Positions 25,131-36,916 of a stretch of 64,000 nt of DNA are shown here, one piece after another. Position 1 is the first letter of the stretch. The number at the start of each line of letters is the position of its first letter. The notes under the pieces are model-generated. The model was not told where the DNA came from and ran no database searches. It saw only the letters and a list, made by a program, of their open reading frames with translations. The translations under genes and the position numbers were made by a program. The stretch is taken from positions 22,961,383-23,025,382 of the forward strand of contig NC_135252.1 in assembly GCF_964204865.1 (NCBI RefSeq). Reading direction: 5' to 3'. Source of the DNA: Styela clava (lineage: Eukaryota > Chordata > Ascidiacea > Stolidobranchia > Styelidae).

Positions 25131-28100
25131 ATGCGCGTGTTGGCAGCTGTTATCGTCATTTATGTTTGCATATATAAAGGTGAGTGATTATAATATTATT
25201 ATTATACGGTGTTCTTCTACGCCATGAATGTTTCCCCAACCTTTGACCCCTGAAAAGATGGGTGAATATTATATGTTATTATACCGCGTCCATGTGCGCC
25301 TTTTTCTCCGAACATGGCCTCGCACCAGCAGAAGTCACCTACGGGTAAAAAACTGCTATTTTTTTTTTAAAAAAGATTATGATTTGGAATTTTAAGACTA
25401 TAAATATTTGGCTATGTCACTATGCGGCGCGGCGATGTGGCTCAACGGGCTAAGCGTTAGTAATACGCTCGCCACCGCACCTCTAACTACCTTGCATGGG
25501 TTCGCAGGTTCGAATCCCATGCAGGGATGGTTATGTGCGAGAGGATTGCTGGACTCCTCGCCGTCGTTGGGTGGTTCACGTAACCGCTGGTCGGTTACGG
25601 CTTCCTCCACCACCAAGTCCATGCTCCCGAAAACAAACATTATAACTAATCCCATACCCGACATGTAGTGGTAACCGGACGAGAGGCCGTGGTTCGCCAT
25701 ATGGATACCGTCTTATCGGTTTTCCTCTCCCCCGGTATAAATATGTAAATCCTATCATATCCTATTTCAAATTCAGTTAACTGAAATTGAAATTACAGCT
25801 CTTGCAGAAGCAAAATGTGACGGCGGACACTGGTCTCCTTTCTACAATAGAGACGACCCATCTGCTACAGGTGATTGGGAAACTCTCCATGCTCTCAGGT
25901 AAGGCAGGATGTGTGACATTATACCGTTTGGTCGTGTTTATATAAAAATTTTCTCATAGTAAAGTCACACGTACTTACCCAGTAAAAAGGAGATTGATCT
26001 CGGAGTGAAAGATAATAACAAAAATGCTGAAAACTATGGAAACTATATAGCATGGATGTGCAACATTTTTGTCGGTGGGTCGTATAACCAACTTCAGACA
26101 TCCAGCTGAACCACACAAAGTAAATGGACCTCTAGAACAGGGGTTCTCAAACTTTTGGTGTTGCGGAGCCCTTGAAAAGTTGAATATTATTCGCGGAGCA
26201 CCAAGATAAATGTTAAAATTGTTACTTTCAGATTAATATTCCTGGGCAAGTTAAAAGTTCTTTACTTATTTAAAATGCTGAACCTTTTTTAATAGGATTA
26301 ACACAAGCCATAAATGAATCTGAATTTTATACTAAAGCTGTAAATTTGACACTTGACGAACATATTAATAAATTAGGAGTCGAATCTTTTCTCTTTTGAC
26401 ATTTTTGGAAGACTTAACAGGCCGCTAATAACGTGCGCGATTTTATTTTGTTACAATCGCCGATTTTTTTCGTCAGCATGGCGTGTTTTGAACATCTTTA
26501 CGCCGGTGTTTATTCTCCCTAAATCAAAAATTTCCCTCAGCATATACATGTATTGTTACACAATGACGAAGTTAATTCCTTTTTTGTTCTCGTGGGAAAT
26601 TATGAGTTCAATGTGAAAAACATGTTACCATATAATAGTCATCTGCGACGAAATGTTAAAAATTATAATTAATAAAGAGATAAATCCGCAACTCAAATTT
26701 CTTGATTGAAAAACGGCATTCTAAAATATTAAAACTGAAACTTAAAATGGAAGATTACACGTTTAGCTTCAGCAGACTCACCTCAGATTGAAAACGCTTT
26801 TATAGACATTGTAAATCACAAAATTTGGTGTTATGTTAGGTTTTCGTCGTAGTAACTGCGAAATCGAAACACAGTCAATTGTTCGCGCGATGTACCCTTT
26901 TTTCCCATTCTGAAACTACCGACGAAGCCGCACGCAATCAATTGTGCACGCGATCCACGATGTACCTTTTTTCATTCTGAAACTACCGACGGAGCCGAAT
27001 GCAATAAAATGAATTCTAATTGTTCGTATTTTGCCCAGACATTGTGATTTTTTAAACGGCGATATCCTGCTTAAAAATAATCTCAGGTGCGAAAGAACAA
27101 ATCAAGTTTGACAAATCCCAAGATCGCGAAAATACGACTCCACTTTATTTATTGTTGGCAGTTTATTACATATTTTATGTTATTTTAGAATAGTATTCTT
27201 TCATTTAAGTAATACTAATACTAATCTCGAATCAAACTTGAGTAACGATGATCACAATTACATTATAACGAAGAGACACGTTGAATGCTCGCATCGGTCA
27301 TGGATTGAATATTTTACGCAACAGAAATCTCGTTATCCGCTTTTTAATGGCGAAGAATGTTGCGCGGAAATTTCCGATTCCAATTTTGAACCACCTCCCT
27401 CTTAAGAATCCTGGCTGCGCTCCTGCTTATAAATAATGTCATTTTTAATTCAGCCTCTTTACCATATTTCGAGGCTGTATTGTTGTCAGATTTTATCAAC
27501 GCTGTTATTGCTTCTTTCAACAGTTACAAAATTTTGAGTCAGTATTTCGAAGAGTAATCGAATAGCTCGCGGAGCCCCTGGGTTTCTCTCGCGGAGCCCT
27601 GGGGCTCCGTACGGAGCACTTTGAGAACCTATGCTCTAGAAGTATGTGTACCAAGATGGCGCACAACCTGAACACAGTATGTGTACCCGATTAGAGTTCA
27701 GGTTGTGCGCCATCTTGCTGCATATACTTCGGGAGCGCCAAATAAATAGTTTTTCCACGTACAAAACGAATTAAAAAATTAGCAATAACCAGAGCGCCGC
27801 GGGGAAAATAAGAAAATACGACTATCGCTTAGCTTTACAGTAATAAAGGCACCGAACAAAACGGCGGAAGAGTTAACGCAGTGAAAAGATAAAAAATAAG
27901 GTTATGTTTTTTACTCATGTGAGCACCTTTTCAAACCTAATCTGTCGGATTAAGATTTCATGCTTGATGAGATAATCTGAGTGTTGACAAGGGCCTCACT
28001 TAATGGATTGGCGGGCCGGATTGTGGCACGCTGGACGTGTGTTTGGAATTTAAGGAGGTGTTCACTGTCCCTCATTATCATTTTATCACTAAATTTCAGG

Positions 28101-30112
28101 AAAAAACACCCCGCATTATGCTCCAAACCACGTGCAATAGATGCCAGACTGTTCAATGGGGATCCCTACTATCTTGGAGGCGACCACGTTGATATCAGTC
28201 CAACCAAGGGTTTAGTTTGTGAGAATAAGAAGCAGAAAGATCACAAGTGTAACGATTATAAAGTTCGTTTCTGTTGTCATTTCAAAGGTAAGTTGATATC
28301 GGAGATCTAAATATCTCGAGTTTGAATCCCAGTGTCGACGCCACTATGATATTTTAAATGCCTGACGATCACCAGGTGTCATAAATGTGTTCCCATGTCA
28401 AACCTGACGTTCATCATCCCGCATGACAATCACCAGATGTCATAAAAAGTGTTCCAACATCAAAATAAGAAAGAAAAATATTTTCGTGAAATGTCTGATT
28501 CCACATGAATTTGAGCAACAAGTAAAAGTACAAGCATTTTATAGATTTCTTCCATTTTTAAACACCGAAAGTTTGTGTTATATGTCCCATCAATTGCGAG
28601 AATCATTGAGAAAAATGATTTACCCCGACAACTAATGTCACCAGATAAGTACAACCCAAACGATTCATATATAGTATACAATAATCTGAGGTGAAATCCG
28701 GTTTCTTTGTTATGAATGTCCTCATTTATCATGATATATATATATGAACAATTTTGGTAGGAAAAAAAACTGTACGCCCGTAGCGTATGTGCCAGGTCAG
28801 GGTTAGGCCATAATTTTATTCCAATTTTCCTTATTCTAGTTTAATTACGAGTTCGGTGACTGTCTGTGTTAGCCAAGTGAATATATACCTTTTCCATAGT
28901 TTCAATTTCTGCACACAACTTGATGTAAAGTAGGCGAATAAAATTAGTCACCTCTATATTGATACACACACTTCTGAAGCGCCAAAATAACTTAGTCCCG
29001 GTTAAACAATCTCGAAAAAAAAATTCAACCAATTTCATTTCTTCAGAGCCATCTTGCAAAGGAAAGTGGACTAAATGGTTTGATCGGGACAATCCTTCCG
29101 GTAAAGGCGACTATGAGACTCTCTTAGATTTAATCACGTACGTGAAGTGGTTCTCGACCTTTTCTCTCCGGTGGCCCATTTTTGTTGCTCAAAAATTAGG
29201 ATAGGATTTACATATTTATCCCGAGGGAGGGGAAAACCGATAAAACGGCTTAATCATATGGCGAACCACGGCCCCTAATTCGGTTACCAGTCCATGCAAT
29301 TGTTTTGCTAACAGCTAACCTCAGGATAGTTGTCTAGAAATCTTGTATATATATTTGTTTTGCTACGATGTTTTTGATCTTTATTATGCGATATAGAGTT
29401 TAATATTCAAAGCTTCAGAAATTTAGTATTTATATTGTTGAATAAATTGAATGGATTTCCCAACTTTTGTGAATTTATTGCATTGACAAAAAGATTTGTC
29501 CGTCTCATTTTCAACACAGTTTGAGTCATACTTTGCCCTCGGTCAAAAACGTTAGGTGATTCCAGGTTTAGCCAGATATTTGTTTTTTCGGAAGCATGGA
29601 CTTGACTTAACATATACTTGTCGACTTTCGTCTCCCGCTGTTAAAATCTGAACACTCAATTTTTCTTTTTATTTCAGTGAAAGCAAAGGGGGTTCCAAAT
29701 ACTACATCTGTCACAAACCAATCGGCATCGACGCCCGAGCACTCAAACCTCACCGACCCTGGCAAGCCGCCTACGAAAATGTTCACATCTCAGCTTACAA
29801 AGGGCTTTATTGCGTAAACAAAGAACAATCGGACAGAAGATGTGAAGACTACAAAGTTAGATTCTGTTGTCCTCCCAAGCGGAAGTGTAAGTTTTTATTT
29901 TATTTTTAACGAATTAAGGAGAACATCCATATTTTTACTGTCAGATATTTCACACTTCCTATATCTACAAGACATAGGCAAATAATCACTGAATTAAGAA
30001 TATTATCGGGTGAGCAATGTTGGATTTATATGTGTTTTATTTTTCAGATGTACCATATCGTCCCCCTTCGAATGAAGTTCACCATATCAATGCTTCCAAA
30101 CTCTTTGAATGA
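25131..30112 (+). CDS. Secreted protein with two WxxW modules, 6 exons, 233 aa; inverted paralogue of the 7.5-14.4 kb gene
   Basis: Exons: 25131-25179, 25799-25898, 28100-28287, 29047-29137, 29678-29886, 30048-30112, joining to 702 nt. Residues 1-21 form a signal peptide ending AEA, just before the first module Cys. Module 1 (residues 23 to about 110) matches module 2 of the minus-strand gene almost residue for residue; module 2 (about 116-206) matches its module 3. The last exon gives a 21-residue hydrophilic tail unrelated to module 4 of the paralogue. Exon lengths 49, 188 and 91 nt and all phases are shared with the paralogue. So the gene lacks both the single-exon module 1 and the terminal module 4. 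A candidate AATAAA lies at 30639-30644, beyond a dispersed repeat in the 3' region. Function is inferred only as a secreted mucus or matrix-type protein. Confidence 0.85.
25424..25767 (+). mobile_element. tRNA-derived SINE, near full length
   Basis: The head has a box A-like TGTGGCTCAACGGGCTAAGC and a box B GGTTCGAATCC; then comes a conserved body (GGTTCACGTAACCGCTGGTC, CACCACCAAGTCCATGCT) and a tail GATAAATATGTAAATCCTAT ending in ATCCTATCCT repeats. It lies in intron 1 of the two-module WxxW gene. Confidence 0.87.
26126..27739. mobile_element. Short MITE split by a 1.5-kb hAT-like element
   Basis: The left remnant GGACCTCTAGAA (26126-26137) and the right part from 27642 form one MITE. Flanking 8-mers AAGTAAAT (26118-26125) and AAATAAAT (27740-27747) differ at one base. 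The inner element is 26138-27633. The whole lies in intron 2 of the two-module WxxW gene. Confidence 0.85.
26138..27633. mobile_element. 1.5-kb hAT-like non-autonomous element
   Basis: Begins CAGGGGTTCTCAAACTTTTG and ends GAGCACTTTGAGAACCTATG. Target duplication CTCTAGAA at 26130-26137 and 27634-27641. No long ORF. Its inverted relative is 42447-43857. The terminal motif is typical of hAT elements. Confidence 0.88.
28335..28462. repeat. Short counterpart of the intronic ~60-bp tandem repeat
   Basis: ACGATCACCAGGTGTCATAA and GACAATCACCAGATGTCATA, in inverse orientation to 11275-11500, placed the same distance class beyond the same exon of the paralogue. Confidence 0.7.
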
Positions 30113-30203
30113 AGCTCTTATTTGTCGTGACTTGCCTTGGCTGCCAGAATACCTTCGAAGGGACTAAAATTTCCTCTCTTGGTATAGATTTAACGATTTT
30201 GGT

Positions 30204-30497
30204 ATCACTTATCGATTTTAATCGGTAAGTATGTTGATAGGTATTTGTCTGTCTGTATGTCTGTTAGATGCACGTGATATCTCACGAAAGCAAGATTGAA
30301 TCTGCTCCAGATTTTGCATGTGCATTCATCTTATCTCGGACCAGAAGCCTATTAATTTTGGGCAAATTATGTCGTATAATTAGCGAGTTATTAATTAATT
30401 AGTGATGGGACACAAGGTGTCACTATGGAGTAAGAGCGCTGTTTGGTCCCCTAACTTTCGATCGATAAGTCTTCGGTCTCTGACCAATATTCTCGTA
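30204..30497 (-). repeat. ~300-bp dispersed repeat, copy 4, in the 3' region of the two-module WxxW gene
   Basis: Reverse orientation, between the stop codon (30112) and the AATAAA at 30639, so it is probably transcribed in the 3' UTR. Confidence 0.85.
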
Positions 30498-30751
30498 TTC
30501 ATATATCAAAGATTACTATTATTTTTGTTGATATTCATTTTACTCCCTACAAGAAATACATATGAATCTTGTCTCACTTTGTTGTTGCTGCATTAATTGT
30601 ATCGAAGAATTGAGAGTTTTAGTGTGTAGTTATTACCAAATAAAGAGAACACAAAGAAATCAATGTGGTTGATTGCTAAAAATAGTACTATCACTATGAT
30701 GTCATGAGTCATCATAAATAATAAAACATGATTGTAAATACTAAAATATTG

Positions 30752-30862
30752 GTGCTCCTGAAGTATTCATACCAAGATGTTGCACAACCTGAACATAGTA
30801 TGTGTACCTGGTTAGGGTTGTTCAGGTTGTGCGTCATCTTGGTACGAATACTCTCGGAGCGC
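30752..30862. mobile_element. Short MITE copy
   Basis: Ends GGTGCTCCTGAAGTATTCAT and its inverse. Target duplication AAAATATT on both sides. It lies about 110 bp beyond the candidate poly(A) signal of the two-module WxxW gene. Confidence 0.85.
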
Positions 30863-31601
30863 CAAAATATTTGGTAAAAGACGAGCTGTTGTCGATAAAT
30901 TTAAATGAACTTATCTACATTAATGGCATATTACCCCTTTACTTAATCTACATCTCGTCGTTTGATATATGATGCTTTTTTCAAGTAAATTTATAATGTA
31001 TAGCTGCAATTCGATTGGGCCATTTATAGGTTCCCCGGTGTCAACTTCAACACCGTAACATTCAAGTTTTTGTTGAAAAAAAGAAAAAGAAAATTCAGGC
31101 GACCCAGTTTTGGGACGTAACCCATAGGTGGGATACACTGCTATAACCGACTGGACATGAGCAAACCACGGCCCGTTGGGGGATTCAATCTGGCCCGCGC
31201 GATGCGGTCATAAATTCATGCTTCAACCAATTCTGCATGTACTACAGAGTTTTTGGTATTGTGAGAATATGAGCTTGTGAGAATATGACCGTAATCTGTG
31301 TAAGTTGTATTTTAGTTTGCCAAAGACTTTTATGTTACGTGAACGCTGAGAAAACTTTACGTTTTCTCGCTCGCTCGGTTCACGGCGTTCTTCCATACTT
31401 TTTTCTTTTGCGCGCACAGACTTGAGTTTCAATTTAGTATCGTTAACGTCTCCATAACGCTCTCTTAACGTTCTTTTATTTTCATAGTTATCTACGCATT
31501 TAGTTACGCATTCTTATCATTCGGTTGCACATTCTGTTCAAAAAATGTAAATTTTTACGTCACAGTCACATGGTCCGCCAATCTGAGTCGGCAAAATTTT
31601 T

Positions 31602-32002
31602 GGTACTCCTGTAGTATGTGAACCAAGATGGCTGACACCGGAACGCAGTATGTGATCCAAGATGGCTGACACCGGAACGCAGTATGTGATCCAAGATGGC
31701 TGACACCGGAACGTAGTATGTGATCCAAGATGGCTGACACCGGAACGTAGTGTGGGAACCAAGATGGCTGACACCGGAACGTAGTATGTGAACCAAGATG
31801 GCGGACACCGGAACGTAGTATGCGGTGCCAGGTTAGGGTTAGGCCATAATTTCAGGTACAAATACTACGGGAGTCACTTGACTAGTCTCCGAACTCGTAA
31901 TAGAACTAAAATAAGAAAAATTGAAATAAAATTATGCCCTAACCTGGTACACATACTACGTTCCGATGTCCGCCATCTTGGTTTACATACTTCTGAAGCG
32001 AC
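31602..32002. mobile_element. MITE with a six-fold expanded left terminus
   Basis: The right part matches the 236-bp family. At the left, a 34-bp unit (GTATGTGATCCAAGATGGCT then GACACCGGAAC) is repeated about six times, 31612-31815. The element is still bounded by the 8-bp target duplication AAATTTTT (31594-31601 and 32003-32010), so the expansion occurred within the element. Confidence 0.85.
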
Positions 32003-32014
32003 AAATTTTTAACC

Positions 32015-32730
32015 TTGTCCACACTTGCGATGGATAATCTCGTCTAACAACTTTTGTCAAACATATAAAAATATCGCAGTCACAAGAGTTCATGTGACAT
32101 TCTCACAAACACATTTTGCATAACTGTAAAACACAAGGTCGTGACAGACATTAGTGGTTAAGAAGATTTAAAATTACTTAATTACAGATTTTTCAAATGG
32201 AAATTATATTTCAAAATGTTAAATTTGCTTACCTTGCTAAGGATTAACTTTGTGCATGTGTTAATTGGTTCCACCAATTCCCAGTACCATCCGTCACGAT
32301 TGCATCGAAATATGAAAGACAGTCAGCACGATGTCATAAAAAGGGGCTCCCATATATAAAAATTGTATGGTATTTGAACAGTTTTCATAGTTGATAAATA
32401 ACGTTTTTTTTCAAATGTGTTTATAGATTTTGCACTCTACAACCCATCAGGGTAAACTCTCATAATCCGTCATTTCCATAGCCTACAGAGGATTAACGAA
32501 ACCAAATATATATATACAAAGTTTATCCGTCGGAACGTAAACAAGATTGTAATTTTAAATCTTCTTAACCACTTAAGTCTGTCACGACCATGACCCCGAA
32601 ACCAGAAATAAGTAAAAAGTTTTACAGTTACGTGAAAAACGTTTTATGAGAATGTCACATGAACTCGTGATTGTGCTATTTTTAACGTTAGGCAAAAGTT
32701 GTTAGACAAGATGTTCTATCGGTTATGGAC
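32015..32730. mobile_element. Foldback element with ~150-bp inverse arms
   Basis: Left arm 32025-32175 (GTCTAACAACTTTTGTCAAA, TTCATGTGACATTCTCA, TCGTGACAGACATTAGTGGT) and right arm 32565-32715 are imperfect inverses; about 390 bp of AT-rich loop separates them. Confidence 0.78.
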
Positions 32731-33146
32731 CTTTCCCCGAGAATCGACTTCCTTGTTTACTTTGTGACATTGGCCAATCAGCAAGCTGCAAAAAGTGACG
32801 TAGTATCTCATCCGCTCAGACACTTTTCTCGCTCAGACAGATTTTTAGGCTCGTTCGCAAACATTACCTCGTTTCCGCGTTTGTGAATTCTATTCGTTAG
32901 TTTTCAGTTGTGTTTCGGATATTTAAATATATATCAAATAATTCAATGATCACTTTGTCTTCTTAGGAGTGTCAGTTTAATTGCAGTATTCAAAAATTAG
33001 TATAGAAATTGCTGTAATAATCTAGGCTAAAATTCTTACTAAAGAACTTTTAAAAAACAGACTGTTGAATGCTATAAATCAGAATGAGAGTTTGAAACAA
33101 ATACCCCATCTTACAGGCACCAACTCGCAGGAGCACTCCTAGAAAC

Positions 33147-33453
33147 GAGAATATCGGTCAGAGACCGAAGACTTATCGATCGAAAGTTAGAGTATCCCCC
33201 AAAACAGTGCTCTTACTCCATAGTGACACCTTGTGTCTCATCACTAATTAATTAATAACTCGCTAATTATACGACATAATTCGCCCAAAATCAATAGACT
33301 TCTGGTCTGAGATAATTTGAATGCACATGCAAAATCTGGAGTAGATTCAATCTCGCTTTCGTGAGATATCGCGTGCATCTAACAGACAAACAGACATACA
33401 GACAGACAAATACCTATCAACATACTTACCGATTAAAATCGATAAGTAATAAG
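33147..33453 (+). repeat. ~300-bp dispersed repeat, copy 5
   Basis: Opens ACGAGAATATCGGTCAGAGA and ends TTAAAATCGATAAGTAATAA. It pairs tail to tail with copy 6. Confidence 0.87.
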
Positions 33454-33709
33454 CACCGAAAATATGCAATAGTAAAGTATAGGAAGGATTTTACGGGGGT
33501 CAAAGGTCGGGGAAATTTCCATAGCGTTTGTGTTTTTATCACTTCGGCCGACTAAAATTGACAGCATTCGAGCTATTTAACTTGCCACAACTCGGTCATT
33601 TGGAACACGTCTTAGAGAAAACATAACTTTGTGCTAAGTGTCCTAGTTTACCGAAACTCATGCGTACAATCATATTGACAATCATATTGAGTTCTGTTCT
33701 TTTATTTTA

Positions 33710-34038
33710 TTACTTATCGATTTTTTACTTTCGATCGATTTTAATCGATAAGTAATTGGTAGTATGTTAATAAGTATTTGTCTGTCTGTATGTCTGTTTG
33801 TCTGTTAGATGCACGCGATATCTCACGAAAGCGAGATTTAATCTGCTCCAGATTATGCATGTGCATTCATCTTATCTCGGACCAGACCAGCCTATTGATT
33901 TTGGGCGAATTATGTCGTATAATTAGCGAGGTATCAATTAATTAGTGATGGGACACAAGTTGTCACTATGGAGCGCTGTTTTGGGGGATCCCCTAACTTT
34001 CCATCGATAAGTCTTTGGTCTCTGACCAATATTCTCGT
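33710..34038 (-). repeat. ~300-bp dispersed repeat, copy 6
   Basis: Inverse of copy 5 with a ~257-bp spacer, so the two could form a large hairpin. Confidence 0.87.
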
Positions 34039-35014
34039 TTATTTATTTTTTGGAGTGGGGGGGGCATATTGTGATGCAATACTACAATTAAAATAGTGTC
34101 TATTCAAACAATTTCGAACGAGATATCGTTTGCGACAGCAGGGTTACGCAGGATAAGATTTCCATGTTTATTTCGTGGAGGGGGTTAAGACAGTTTCGTT
34201 ACGTGTTTGGTTGAAAAATATAAAACTATATTCGATAATGAAATGAATAGAACAAAATTAAAAAAACAAATGTTGATATCGAACATTATCTTAATTAGAA
34301 AAATCGAAAGCTTTGCCGCCTTGTGTTTTAATTTCCGTCATTTTCTACATATTTTCACTTTCAATTGAAATATTATTTTAATGTAAGTGAATCGAACAAA
34401 GGAATTACAACATACAATACAAGAATTAAAATGGCTTCGACACATCCTAACAATACTGAATACATCTTGACAATACTGAATATATAATTGAATGGAAAAA
34501 TAAAATGATCGGCAATATAATGGACATGTCAATTGAATAGGACGGATTCCGGTTTTGCATATGCTAGCAACTAGACTATTTGCGATTTCCGGTTTTTGTT
34601 TTTATGTCCTAGCGTTTAAAATACACCTGAGGGCGTTTATTAATTTCAAACGTCTAAAATTAAAAAGCATTATCAAAACATAGCATCGATCCTTTCAAAT
34701 AATATTATATGTATAGGTGGAATCTAGTTTGGACAGGATTTTGTTGGAATTTTTTGATTGTCAATTTACATACCCGACATGTACCGAGAAACCGACTTTC
34801 GTAGGAGGGAATTCAAATAGAGATTGGAGCCATAAATTCGACACTATTCCTAATCTGCTGTCTATATGTCAGCCCAAAGCCCCCAGTGGAGTTTTGAAAG
34901 GTATTTGGGATCATATATCTCCCATATTACCACGCCACTGTTTATATTCCAGTTCTGCAAAATAAACCAGGATCACAACTAAGTTGCCATTTGCGAAGCA
35001 TTTAGAATAAGATT

Positions 35015-35315
35015 TGCTTATTTATCCCCGGTATGAAGAAAGCCGAATAAGGCGGGTTAATCATATGGAGAACCACGGCTTCTCGCCAGGTCCCCAATCC
35101 ATGTCGGGTATGGTATTAGTTAGTCAATTATTGTTTCAAATGCATGGACTTGATGATGGGGGAAACCGTAACCGACTAGCGGTGACGTGAACCACACTAC
35201 AGCGGTGAGGAGTTCAGCAATCCCACACATAATTATCCACAGTGGAGTTAGAACTTGCGAACCCACGCGGTGGCGAGAGTATTTCTAATGCTTAGCAGAT
35301 GCGCCGCAACGCCGA
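35015..35315 (-). mobile_element. tRNA-derived SINE, minus orientation
   Basis: Reverse of the family: the tail near TTATTTATCCCCGGTATGAA, body AACCGTAACCGACTAGCGGT, head near GCTTAGCAGATGCGCCGC. Confidence 0.78.
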
Positions 35316-35344
35316 GGGAAAGCATATTTGTTTTTCTCGCATCC

Positions 35345-36300
35345 TCTTTTCCTTTTATTAATGAAATTTGTAAGTTTGACTTTAACTAGCACCAATCCAA
35401 TATTAAAACGTATATAAATCAGTTTTTTCATCACATTTCTATAAACGCGATAGCACTTATACCCAATTTTGTTTGATTGACAGCTTAGCATGGTACAAAA
35501 AATGAATGAATTGCAAACCATATGGAATTACATTCAATAGAAAATCATTTCAAATATTCACTATTCAATTCAACAATAGTAAGTAAATGGAAACAGGATC
35601 CTAATTGTGTTCTTTTATTGCCTTATCCCATTTTACTCTCCTTGCGGTGGCGAGCGTATTCCTAACTCACTCTCCTTGGCAGGGTACAATAAAAGTGATG
35701 GATTGCAAAACATATGGAATTATATCCGATAGAAATCATTTCAAGTATTCACTATTCAATTGGACAATGATAAGTAAACGGAAACGTATATAAAATCATA
35801 ATTGTGTTCTTCTATTGTGCTATCACACCTTATTCTCCTTAAAATAGAAGAATACATTTGAGTTAGGCGAGCGTATTCCTAACTCATTCTCCTTAGCAGG
35901 GTACAATAAAAGTAATGGATTGCAAAACATATGGAATTATATCCAATAGAAATCATTTCAAATATTCACTATTCAATTGGACAATGATAAGTAAACGGAA
36001 ACGTATGAAATATCATAATTGTGTTCTTCTATTGTTCTATCACATCTTATTCTCCTTAAAATAGAAGAATACATTTGAGTTAGGCGAGCTTATTCCTAAC
36101 TCATTCTCCTTAGCAGGGTACAATAAAAGTAATGGATTGCAAAACATATGGAATTATATCCAATAGAAACATTTCAAATATTCACTATTCAATTGGACAA
36201 TGATACCTAACGGAAACGTATATAAAATCATAATTGTGTTCTTCTATTGTTCTATCACACCTTATTCTCCTTACAATAGAAGAATACATTTCTAATTTTC
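35345..36300 (+). repeat. Tandem array of about four ~218-bp units upstream of the first peptide gene
   Basis: Units begin near 35489, 35682, 35898 and 36117, marked by GGTACAATAAAAGTAATGGA, then CAAAACATATGGAATTAT, a TTCACTATTCAATTGGACAA stretch, an AACGTATATAAAATC-like TATA motif and GTGTTCTTCTATTGTTCTATC. The last unit runs into the presumed first exon. Related single copies lie upstream of the second gene (46575-46760, 47560-47700, 48745-48900). It looks like amplified promoter-proximal sequence. Confidence 0.7.
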
Positions 36301-36312
36301 CTGTTGAAAATC

Positions 36313-36388
36313 CATAAATTGCGAGAGCCTGAGACGCTTGGCATCAACAAAAAGAAGAAGTATTGAGAGACAAAAGACAGTTTCAAAG
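36313..36388 (+). promoter_or_regulatory. Probable non-coding first exon and core promoter of the 38.4 kb peptide gene
   Basis: A block ending CAGTTTCAAAG|GTAAGT (donor at 36389) is conserved with 48946-49015 upstream of the second peptide gene, including CCATAAA, GCGAGAGC, TTGGCATCA and GACAGTTTCAAAG. Both peptide coding exons begin after an acceptor (TTTCAG/TTACAG) and an AATAACAACAAC leader, so an upstream untranslated exon is required. CCATAAA may be a weak TATA box, putting the start near 36343. A better TATATAAA at 36219-36226 would give a longer exon starting near 36250. Inferred by comparison only. Confidence 0.5.
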
Positions 36389-36680
36389 GTAAGTGTGCCT
36401 GTATGTGAATCTTCTCTCACGAAGGCTCCGAATAAGATTTTACTAGATTAAAAAGAGCCACTGCCCCCTTCAGCAAACCGAAATTACTATACTTTAGGCG
36501 GCGGACGTGGCAAACTTTTCGGTGCTCCTGTAGTATGTGTACCAGGTTAGGGTTAGGCCATATTTTCATTGAGATCTTCCTTATTTTAGTTCGAATACGA
36601 GTTCGGGGACTGTCTGTGTTAGCTAAGGGAATAGTGGTTATCAGTCCCTTTACTTGATGTAAAATAGGCGAACAAAATTA

Positions 36681-36916
36681 GGGGCTCCCGAAGTTTGCGA
36701 ACCAAGTTGGCGGACATCGGAATGTAATATGTGTACTAGGTTAGGGTTAGGCCATAATTTTAGGTATAAATACTACGGGAGGCTCTTGGCTAGTCTTCGA
36801 ACTGATAATAGGACTAAAATAAGGAAAATTGGAAAGAAATTATCGCCTAACCCTAACCTGTTACCCATGTTACGTTCCGATGTCCGCCATCTTGGTTCGC
36901 ATATTTCGGGAGCACC
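36681..36916. mobile_element. 236-bp hAT-like MITE, copy 4, nested in a longer MITE of the same group
   Basis: It interrupts a related element running 36522-36958 at AACAAAATTA/GTTAC. The flanks CAAAATTA and GACAATTA are imperfect 8-bp duplicates. Confidence 0.85.

Larger units (their letters stand above)
30645..35344. other. Transposon-rich intergenic region
   Basis: It holds the MITEs, the foldback element, the inverted pair of ~300-bp repeats and a SINE. Between them, 32760-32900 has an inverted CCAAT pair (ATTGGCCAATCAG), and 34717-34965 has an 82-codon plus-strand frame (QFTYPTCTEKPTFVGGNSNR) that I cannot assign. No gene is called. Confidence 0.55.

Noticed and set aside
25424..25530. 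A functional tRNA gene
   Set aside because: Box A- and box B-like motifs are present, but the sequence continues into a conserved SINE body and recurs many times; no good cloverleaf was found.
25408..25700. Mirror-image frames on both strands, also at 54388-54803
   Set aside because: They are SINE sequence; the GC-rich tRNA-derived body stays open by chance.
35490..36300. CRISPR-like array
   Set aside because: Units are ~218 bp tandem copies without short repeats and unique spacers, in a eukaryotic context.
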